NCBI RefSeq assembly: GCF_021474405.1
Contig: NZ_JAKEIO010000060.1
Location: forward strand, 1-44,357
DNA: 44,357 nucleotides
From: [Streptosporangium] indianense
Lineage (GTDB): Bacteria > Actinomycetota > Actinomycetes > Streptomycetales > Streptomycetaceae
Direction: 5' to 3'
A program made the translations under genes and the position numbers. A model generated the notes under the pieces. It was not told the DNA's origin. It made no database searches and saw only the letters and a list, made by a program, of their open reading frames with translations. Of the stretch, positions 38,985 through 44,357 are shown one piece after another. Each line of letters starts with the position of its first letter. Position 1 is the first letter of the stretch.

Positions 38985-39890
38985 ATGGGCACCGAAGAGG
39001 CCGCCACTACCTCGCCCTTCAGCGGAGTCATGGACGAGAGATCGGCCGGGCCCATGGTGCCGCGGCTGGCCCTGGGCGCGCGACTGCGCGGGCTGCGGGA
39101 GGAGCGGGGCATCGGCCGGGCGGAGGCGGGGTACGTCATCCGCGCCTCCCCTTCCAAGATCAGCCGCATGGAGGCGGGCCGCCACGGCTTCAAACTGCGC
39201 GACGTGGCCGACCTGCTGACGCTCTACGGCGTCACCGACGAGGCCGAGCGCGCCACCCTGCTGGCGCTGGCCGAGCAGGCCAACACCCCCGCCTGGTGGC
39301 GGTCGTACAGCGATGTCGTGCCCGCCTGGATGCAGACCTACCTCGGGGCCGAACAGGCGGCGAGCCTCATCCGTTCCTTCCGCGTCCAGCGCGTCCCCGG
39401 CCTGTTGCAGACCGCCGACTACGCGCGGGCCGCCGTGCGGCTCGCGCACCCGGACGCCGGGGCGGCGGAGACCGACCGCCGGGTGGAGCTGCGCATGGCC
39501 CGCCGGCGGATCCTGCACCGGCAGCCGGCGACCCGGCTGTGGGCCGTGATCGACGAGGCGGCGCTGCGGCGCCCGGTGGGCGGCAGCCGCGTGATGCGGG
39601 AGCAGCTCAGGCATCTCATCGAGAGCTGCGCGCTGCCTCACGTCACGGTGCAGATCCTGCCGTTCGCCGTCGGCGCCCACGCCGCGGAGGGCGGTCCGGT
39701 GACCATCCTGCGGCTGCCGGGCGGGCAGTTGCCGGACGTGGTCTACCTGGAGCAGCTCACCGGTGCCCTCTATCCCGACCGGCCGGCCGAGATCGAGTGC
39801 TACTGGGACGCGATGAACCGGCTGGTGGTCGAAGCCGAGTCGCCCGACGAGACTCCGACCATCCTGCACCGCATCCTTCAGGAGACGTGA
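38985..39890 (+). CDS. XRE-family regulator with DUF5753 domain
   Basis: A 301-aa regulator of the large Streptomyces XRE/DUF5753 family. The HTH (about 28-85) contains LGARLRGLREERGIGRAEAGYVIRASPSKISRMEAGRHGFKLRDVADLLTLYG. The DUF5753 sensor (about 100-290) contains WMQTYLGAEQAASLIRSFRVQRVPGLLQTADYARA, RILHRQPATRLWAVIDEAALRRPVGG and VTVQILPFAVGAHAAEGGPVTILRLP, all family blocks. ATG 38985 is preferred (GAGGAG 8 nt upstream) over ATG 38979, which is too close. A -10-like TAGGAT at 38920-38925 precedes it. Usually such regulators sit with a DUF397 protein; none is adjacent here, and the convergent neighbour is a DUF574 methyltransferase. Confidence 0.93.
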   Translation: MGTEEAATTSPFSGVMDERSAGPMVPRLALGARLRGLREERGIGRAEAGYVIRASPSKISRMEAGRHGFKLRDVADLLTLYGVTDEAERATLLALAEQANTPAWWRSYSDVVPAWMQTYLGAEQAASLIRSFRVQRVPGLLQTADYARAAVRLAHPDAGAAETDRRVELRMARRRILHRQPATRLWAVIDEAALRRPVGGSRVMREQLRHLIESCALPHVTVQILPFAVGAHAAEGGPVTILRLPGGQLPDVVYLEQLTGALYPDRPAEIECYWDAMNRLVVEAESPDETPTILHRILQET

Positions 39891-39894
39891 GGGC

Positions 39895-40710
39895 TCAGTT
39901 CTTGCGGGCGACGCCGCCGTACTGGTGCACCTCGGCCGGCAGGCCCAGGGCCGCCGCGTCGGGACGCCAGCGCGAGCAGGACGCCACGCCCGGTTCGAGC
40001 AGTTCGAGACCGTCGAAGTAGCGCGCGATCTGCTCGGGGCTGCGCAGGATGTAGGGAATCGACCCGCCGTCGTTGTACGTCTGGATGGCCCGGACGTAGT
40101 CCTCGCTGGTGTCGGTGGAGTCGTACTGCACGAGGTAGCTGCCCGGTGGCAGGGCGTCCACCAGCCGGCGCACGATCGAGCGGGCCTCGTCGTGGTCCTC
40201 GATGTGGCCCAGGATGCCCATCAGCATGAGGGCGACGGGCTGGTCGAAGTCGAGTGTCTTCCCGGCCTCCCGGACGATGGTGTCCGGATCGCGCAGGTCG
40301 GCGTCCACGTAGTTGGTGACGCCCTCCGCCGTACTGGTGAGCAGGGCGCGGGCGTGGGCCAGCACCAAGGGGTCGTTGTCGACGTAGACGATCCGGCTCT
40401 CCGGGGCCACCCGCTGGGCGATCTGGTGGGTGTTGTCCACGTTGGGCAGGCCGGTGCCGATGTCCAGGAACTGGCGGATGCCCTCTTCGGCGGCCAGGTG
40501 GCGGACGGCGCGGGCGAGGAAGTAGCGGGCGGCGCGGGCCCCGGTCTCGATGCCGGGGAAGACCTCGCGGAACGCGTCACCGGCCACCCGGTCGACTTCG
40601 TAGTTGTCCTTGCCGCCCAGCCAGTAGTTCCAGATGCGGGCCGAGTGCGGCACCGAGGTGTCGATCTTGGGGAACGGCTCCTGCTCGGAGTTCTCCACGT
40701 GGTCGGTCAT
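39895..40710 (-). CDS. DUF574/Methyltransf_19 SAM-dependent methyltransferase
   Basis: A 271-aa member of the DUF574 (PF04672) family, abundant in Streptomyces and often next to XRE/DUF5753 regulators. N-terminal TSVPHSARIWNYWLGGKDNYEVDRVAGD is the family signature. FLDIGTGLPNVDNTHQIAQRVAPESRIVYVDNDPLVLAHARALL is motif I and the Asp-binding strand. PVALMLMGILGHIEDHDEARSIVRRLVDALPPGSYLVQYDSTDTSEDYV follows. CAGGAG lies 5 nt before the ATG. Its stop is 4 nt from the convergent regulator gene. The substrate is unknown. Confidence 0.94.
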   Translation of the reverse strand: MTDHVENSEQEPFPKIDTSVPHSARIWNYWLGGKDNYEVDRVAGDAFREVFPGIETGARAARYFLARAVRHLAAEEGIRQFLDIGTGLPNVDNTHQIAQRVAPESRIVYVDNDPLVLAHARALLTSTAEGVTNYVDADLRDPDTIVREAGKTLDFDQPVALMLMGILGHIEDHDEARSIVRRLVDALPPGSYLVQYDSTDTSEDYVRAIQTYNDGGSIPYILRSPEQIARYFDGLELLEPGVASCSRWRPDAAALGLPAEVHQYGGVARKN

Positions 40711-40979
40711 GGACGCTCCTGCGTATGTGGTCGAGGAAGCCCCACGTTATCCGCTCCGGCCTCCGGAGAGGATCAACTCCATTGCAGCGCACACGAGTTC
40801 CCCGTCATCTCTCACCACACTCTGGCCTCGGCGCCCGCACCCACGGCGCGGCACCCACGCCTCGCCGATCTCGTACACGTCGGCACGGCGGCCCAGCCCG
40901 GCGCTTTCCCGGCGGCGTGGGCGGCGTGGGGCGACGCCGGGCGCCCGCCCGGGACCCCCTCGGGCCGATTCCTACGTGC
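40711..40979. other. Intergenic, no gene found
   Basis: About 270 nt between the divergent methyltransferase and the cobalamin riboswitch. It contains the ribosome-binding site of the former and, presumably, the riboswitch promoter near the right end; I see no clear -35/-10 and no ORF with family features. Confidence 0.5.
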
Positions 40980-41100
40980 GGGTACAGTAAGCGGGTCGTC
41001 ATCACACCGTACGGGGGGAAGCCGGTGCAATTCCGGCGCTGGCCCCGCAACCGTGTACCGCCCACCAGGGCGGTGAGCCGGATCGCCGCGTACGGGTCGT
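40980..41100 (+). promoter_or_regulatory. Cobalamin (adenosylcobalamin) riboswitch
   Basis: The conserved core GGGGGGAAGCCGGTGCAATTCCGG..., then GCGCTGGCCCCGCAACCGTG (41011-41055), matches the cobalamin aptamer (GGGAA...CCGGTG...ATTCCGGCGCTG-CCCGCAACGGT). A B12-box-like GAGCCGGATCGCCGCG is at 41075-41090. The following 41101-41160 holds GC-rich repeats that can pair as an expression platform before the gene at 41219. The left limit is uncertain by about 10-20 nt. Confidence 0.85.
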
Positions 41101-41218
41101 GACCGGCTCACGTGCCCGGCAGCGTGCCGGTGCACGGCACCGTCGAGGTACACGGAGCCGAGCCGCCGGGGTGTCCCGTGCTGTCCGGCTCCCCCACAGG
41201 GAGAGGCACCCGCCGATC

Positions 41219-42439
41219 ATGAACGTTCGCCGCAGCGCCGCGGTCCTGGCCGCCGTCGCCGTGATCGGCGCCGCCACCCCGGCCGTCGCCGACCCGTCCC
41301 CGTCGTCCTCCCAGGCGTTCCCCTCCGCCCTGTACGGCTCGACCGACCCGAAGTACGACGGGGTGTGGCGGCAGTCGCTCGCGCTGCTCGCGCAGGACAC
41401 GGTGGGTGTGAAGCCCGCCGCGAAGGCCGTGCGGTGGCTGGAGCGCCAGCAGTGCGCGGACGGCTCCTTCGCCTCGTACCGGCCCGACCCCACCGCCGCG
41501 TGCGACGCCAAGACCATGCGGGACACCAACGCCACCTCCGCCGCCGTACAGGCCCTGGCCGCGCTCGGCGGGCACGACGACGTCACCGGCAAGGCCGTCG
41601 ACTGGCTGAAGTCCGTGCAGAACGAGGACGGCGGCTGGGGTTACTCGCCCGGCGGGGCCAGCGACACCAACTCGACGTCGGTCGTGACGGGCGCGCTCGC
41701 CGCCACCGGCGAGAAGCCGGACCGGGTCGAGAAGGACGGCAAGTCCCCCTACGACGCCCTGCTGAAGCTCGCCCTGCCCTGCGGCGGGGACGGCGACGGT
41801 GCCTTCGCCTTCCAGCCGGACAAGAAGGGCAAGCTCGCCGCCAACGCGGACGCCACCGCCGCCGGTGTGCTCGGCGCCCTGGGCAAGGGCATGGTCGTCG
41901 AGCCCGGCACAAAGGCCTCCGGACCGTCCGGTGCCGCCTGCGCGAAGGCCTCGACGCCGGAGCAGGCGGCTGCCAACGGAGCCGCCTGGCTGACCGCCGC
42001 CCTGGCCGAGGACGACGGGCACCTGATGTCCGCCCTGGCCGGTGCCGAGCCGCAGCCCGACTACGGCAACACCGCCGACGCGGTCGTCGCGCTCGCCGCA
42101 AAGGGCGACACCGCGCAGGCGGAGACGTCCGTGCGGTGGCTGGCGAAGAACGCCGCGACCTGGGCCGCGCAGAGCGGTCCGGCCGCCTACGCCCAGCTGA
42201 TCCTCGCCGCCCACGCGACGGGCACGAACCCGCGTGACTTCGGCGGCGCGGACCTCGTCAAGCAGCTGAACGCGACGGGCCCGGCCCCGCAGGCCACCGG
42301 GAGGACCGAGGCCTCGGCCGCGAAGGAGGACTCCGGCTCGGACTTCTTCGGGGTCTGGTGGTACGTCGGTGTCTGCCTCGTCGCCGGCATCGGCATCGGC
42401 TTCCTGTTCACCGGCCGCAAGAAGCAGCAGCACCTGTGA
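41219..42439 (+). CDS. Secreted alpha/alpha-barrel protein, cobalamin-binding candidate
   Basis: A 406-aa exported protein. The signal peptide is NVRRSAAVLAAVAVIGAATPAVA. The mature domain has prenyltransferase/terpene-cyclase-like repeats: AVRWLERQQCADGSFASYRP, AVDWLKSVQNEDGGWGYSPGG, AAAWLTAALAEDDGHLM. A C-terminal transmembrane helix (about 382-400, FFGVWWYVGVCLVAGIGIGFLF) followed by GRKKQQ anchors it. The alpha6/alpha6 barrel is the fold of mammalian intrinsic factor and transcobalamin, and the gene lies directly behind a cobalamin riboswitch, so a surface B12-capture role is the natural guess. It is translationally coupled (GTGA, 42436) to the next gene. The Shine-Dalgarno GGGAGAGG is rather far (about 13 nt) from ATG. 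Confidence 0.85.
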   Translation: MNVRRSAAVLAAVAVIGAATPAVADPSPSSSQAFPSALYGSTDPKYDGVWRQSLALLAQDTVGVKPAAKAVRWLERQQCADGSFASYRPDPTAACDAKTMRDTNATSAAVQALAALGGHDDVTGKAVDWLKSVQNEDGGWGYSPGGASDTNSTSVVTGALAATGEKPDRVEKDGKSPYDALLKLALPCGGDGDGAFAFQPDKKGKLAANADATAAGVLGALGKGMVVEPGTKASGPSGAACAKASTPEQAAANGAAWLTAALAEDDGHLMSALAGAEPQPDYGNTADAVVALAAKGDTAQAETSVRWLAKNAATWAAQSGPAAYAQLILAAHATGTNPRDFGGADLVKQLNATGPAPQATGRTEASAAKEDSGSDFFGVWWYVGVCLVAGIGIGFLFTGRKKQQHL

Positions 42440-43074
42440 TCCGCCGCGCCCTTCTCCTGCTCCTGGTCCCGCTCCTGCTGTGCGCGGGCACGGGCCGGGC
42501 CGAGGCCGCCGGGTACCGGTACTGGTCGTTCTGGGAGCGCGACGGCGGCCAGTGGGTCTACGCCACCCAGGGCCCGTCCCTGGCCCGCCCCTCGGACGGC
42601 GACGTCCAGGGGTTCCGCTTCGCCGTGAGCGAGGACTCCGCGGACGCGGCACGGCCGCGCGGCAAGGCCGGATTCGCGACGATCTGTGCGAAGACGCCCG
42701 CGCGGGAGGGCAGCAAGCGGGTGGCCCTGGTCCTCGACTTCGGCACGCCCTCGGACGCACCCGGGGGCGAGACCCCGCCCGCCGCCCGCACGGCCTGCGC
42801 CCGGGTCTCCCCCGACGCGACGACGGCCGACGCTCTGGCAGCGGTGGCGGGGCCCCTGCGCTACGACACGAACGCCCTGCTGTGCGCGATCTCCGGCTAC
42901 CCGGAGAAGGGCTGCGGCGAACAGGTCGCGCAGAGCGGTGAGGAGAAGCGGAAGCCGGCAGCGGAGCAGGACACCGCGTCGGACGAGGGCCCGTCCCTGG
43001 GCCTGGTCGCGGGCATCGGCGTGGTGGCGATCCTGGGCGGCGCGGCGATCTGGCAGGTACGCCGACGTGGGTGA
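42436..43074 (+). CDS. SCO2322-family secreted/anchored protein
   Basis: A 212-aa protein of what I recognise as the SCO2322 family. The signal peptide is IRRALLLLLVPLLLCAGTGRAEAAG. A compact beta-like domain starts YRYWSFWERDGGQWVYATQGPSLARPSDGDVQGFRFAVSED, with conserved Trp/Tyr, and has Cys pairs (ICAKTP, TACARV, LLCAISGYPEKGCGEQ) that could form disulfides. A Glu/Lys/Ser linker and a C-terminal helix (LGLVAGIGVVAILGGAAIW) with QVRRRG follow. GTG 42436 overlaps the preceding stop; the stop overlaps the GTG of the permease gene. It is probably a partner of the barrel protein, delivering cobalamin to the ECF permease. Confidence 0.88.
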   Translation: MIRRALLLLLVPLLLCAGTGRAEAAGYRYWSFWERDGGQWVYATQGPSLARPSDGDVQGFRFAVSEDSADAARPRGKAGFATICAKTPAREGSKRVALVLDFGTPSDAPGGETPPAARTACARVSPDATTADALAAVAGPLRYDTNALLCAISGYPEKGCGEQVAQSGEEKRKPAAEQDTASDEGPSLGLVAGIGVVAILGGAAIWQVRRRG

Positions 43075-44357
43075 CCGCCCCACCCGGCCCGCGGGCAGGC
43101 GCGCCGCAGAGGAGCACGACGGCGCGGGTGACCACCCCACCCCGCCCGCGGGCAGCCGCGCCGCAGAGGAGCACGACGGCGCAGGTGACCACCCCACCCC
43201 GCCCGCGGGCAGCCGCGCCGCAGAGGAGTGCGAGGGCGTGGGTATCCGTCCCTCCCGGCCTGCGGGCAGTCGTGCCGCCGGGGTGTTGGGGGGCGACCCC
43301 CCGCCCCCGCCGGGGCGCCGACGCCGGGCGCAACTGCACCCCGGTGCCTGGTGGCTGTGGGCGCTCGGTCTCGGGACCGCGGCCACCCGCACCACCAACC
43401 CCCTCCTCCTCGGTCTCCTCATCGCGGTCTCCGCGTACGTCGTGGCGACCCGCCGCCCCGACACCCCCTGGTCCCGCTCCTACGGCGCCTTCGTCAAACT
43501 CGCCCTCGCCGTGATCGGCGTCCGCCTCCTCTTCGCGACCGTGCTCGGCTCCCCCATCCCCGGCACGCACACCCTCCTCACCCTCCCCGAGCTCCCCCTC
43601 CCGGCCTGGGCCCAGGGCATCCGCCTCGGCGGCGAGGTGACCGCGGAGGCCCTCACCTTCGCCCTCTACGACGGTCTGAGACTGGCCGCCCTCCTCATCT
43701 GCGTCGGCGCCGCGAACGCCCTCGCCAACCCCTCCCGCCTCCTGAAGTCCCTCCCGGGCGCCCTGTACGAGCTGGGCGTCGCGGTCGTCGTCGCCCTCAC
43801 CTTCGCGCCGAACCTCGTCGCCGACGTCCGGCGCCTGCGCGCCGCCCGCCGCCTCCGCGGCCGTCCGGACCGGGGCGTCAGGGGCCTGCTGCAGGTGGGA
43901 CTGCCGGTCCTGGAGGGCGCGCTGGAGCGCTCCGTCTCCCTGGCCGCCGCGATGGACGCCCGCGGCTACGGCCGTACCGCCCGGGTCCCGCCCGCCGTAC
44001 GCCGTACCACCTCCGCCCTCACCCTCGGCGGTCTGCTGGGCGTCTGCGCGGGAACGTACGGCCTGCTCACGGCCGAGGGCGCCGCGTACGGCCTGCCGGT
44101 GCTCCTCGCGGGTCTCACCGCCGCCCTCGCGGGCCTCAAGCTCGGCGGCCGCCGGTCCCTGCGCACCCGTTACCGCCCGGACCGCTGGGACGTGCGCGCC
44201 TGGCTGGTCGCCGCCTCGGGCGTCGCGGTCGCGGCCCTGCTGGCCCTCGCCGCGGCCCGCGACCCCGCGGCCCTGCACCCGGGTGTGGTCCCCCTGGTCG
44301 GGCTCGGAGCCACATCGGACGCAGCCGACGACCCCGGTGGCGTGAAGAACGCGGTGG
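43067..44357 (+). CDS. EcfT/CbiQ-type transmembrane component of an ECF transporter (3' end outside window)
   Basis: The frame from GTG 43067 has no stop to the window end, so the gene is cut by the right edge. After a repetitive N-terminal part (to about residue 75) and an Arg-rich turn comes the EcfT core: several helices (HPGAWWLWALGLGTAATR, LLLGLLIAVSAYVVATR, VKLALAVIGVRLLFATVLG, LRLAALLICVGAANALANPSRLL, VAVVVALTFAPNLVADVRRLRAARRLRGR) and the diagnostic coupling motif AAAMDARGYGRT near residue 295. A second coupling region ADVRRLRAARRLRG precedes it. The start may instead be GTG 43238, which alone in the repeats has a well-spaced AGAGGAG. With the two upstream genes and the B12 riboswitch this is probably a cobalamin importer; the ATPase gene should follow. 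Confidence 0.88.
   Translation, partial: MGDRPTRPAGRRAAEEHDGAGDHPTPPAGSRAAEEHDGAGDHPTPPAGSRAAEECEGVGIRPSRPAGSRAAGVLGGDPPPPPGRRRRAQLHPGAWWLWALGLGTAATRTTNPLLLGLLIAVSAYVVATRRPDTPWSRSYGAFVKLALAVIGVRLLFATVLGSPIPGTHTLLTLPELPLPAWAQGIRLGGEVTAEALTFALYDGLRLAALLICVGAANALANPSRLLKSLPGALYELGVAVVVALTFAPNLVADVRRLRAARRLRGRPDRGVRGLLQVGLPVLEGALERSVSLAAAMDARGYGRTARVPPAVRRTTSALTLGGLLGVCAGTYGLLTAEGAAYGLPVLLAGLTAALAGLKLGGRRSLRTRYRPDRWDVRAWLVAASGVAVAALLALAAARDPAALHPGVVPLVGLGATSDAADDPGGVKNAV
43070..43276 (+). repeat. 57-nt tandem repeat (19 codons), 3.6 copies
   Basis: In-frame units start at 43070, 43127, 43184 and 43241, encoding GDHPTPPAGSRAAEEHDGA-type repeats. Copies 1-3 are nearly identical at the DNA level and copy 4 is diverged. 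Each of the first three contains AGAGGAG, and only copy 3 ends in GTG. Confidence 0.9.

Noticed and set aside
43070..43276. CRISPR-like repeats at the window end
   Set aside because: The units are contiguous, in frame and have no spacers.
41108..44278. Minus-strand open frame of 1056 codons
   Set aside because: It is antisense to the B12 operon, has Gly/Arg/Ala-biased composition and no family features. Long antisense frames arise from GC bias at third codon positions.

Overview
The window is high-G+C actinobacterial DNA and reads as a Streptomyces chromosome. The evidence is strong GC bias at third codon positions, many GTG starts, 4-nt stop/start overlaps, an actinobacterial-type rnpB, and typical Streptomyces families (DUF5753 regulator, DUF574 methyltransferase, RNase H/acid phosphatase fusion, an SCO2322-like protein beside a B12-type ECF transporter). 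Everything here is read from sequence and family knowledge; no search was run.

Layout. (1) 1-6277: operon of a MinD/ParA-like ATPase (cut by the left edge), a full three-ATPase EccC and an uncharacterised partner, all overlapping by 4 nt; the other membrane parts of a type VII system are not in view. (2) 6405-8213: secreted amidase plus lipoprotein operon, minus strand. (3) 8348-11142: rnpB with its terminator, then an EamA permease, an AraC regulator and a Uma2-type nuclease, all minus strand. (4) 11270-14189: MerR regulator with a probably leaderless promoter, a small membrane protein, YaaA and KDPG/KHG aldolase. (5) 14164-17326: Nif3-like, CTG-initiated zinc-ribbon and RNase H/phosphatase operon. 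(6) 17524-19110: uncharacterised protein and a 55-aa small ORF. (7) 19162-22228: MaoC hydratase, Zn alcohol dehydrogenase and SDR operon behind a KstR-like box. (8) 22309-30426: two drug-type MFS exporters, a methyltransferase, a secreted amidase, a DUF5336-like membrane protein, an F420-type LLM oxidoreductase and small proteins. (9) 30522-37936: GT4, methyltransferase and alpha/alpha-barrel operon, a KstR-like TetR regulator, an orphan TPP riboswitch, ferredoxin, aldehyde dehydrogenase and a metallo-beta-lactamase-fold hydrolase. (10) 38135-40710: hydrophobic Ala/Gly-rich protein, XRE/DUF5753 regulator and DUF574 methyltransferase. (11) 40980-end: cobalamin riboswitch, secreted alpha/alpha-barrel protein, SCO2322-like anchored protein and an EcfT permease cut by the right edge.

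How the parts fit. Three 16-nt palindromes of the form CTRRAACNNGTTYYAG (22172, 33891, 36775) match the published KstR consensus TnnAACnnGTTnnA. They lie before the MaoC/ADH/SDR operon, between the GT4 operon and the KstR-like gene, and between aldehyde dehydrogenase/ferredoxin and the MBL hydrolase. This suggests one local sterol- or lipid-responsive regulon that includes an unexplained glycosyltransferase-methyltransferase-barrel operon. A complete TPP riboswitch with its own promoter fires antisense into the KstR-like gene and has no thiamine gene downstream. At the right edge a B12 riboswitch controls what looks like an ECF cobalamin importer with an extracytoplasmic, intrinsic-factor-like alpha/alpha-barrel protein.
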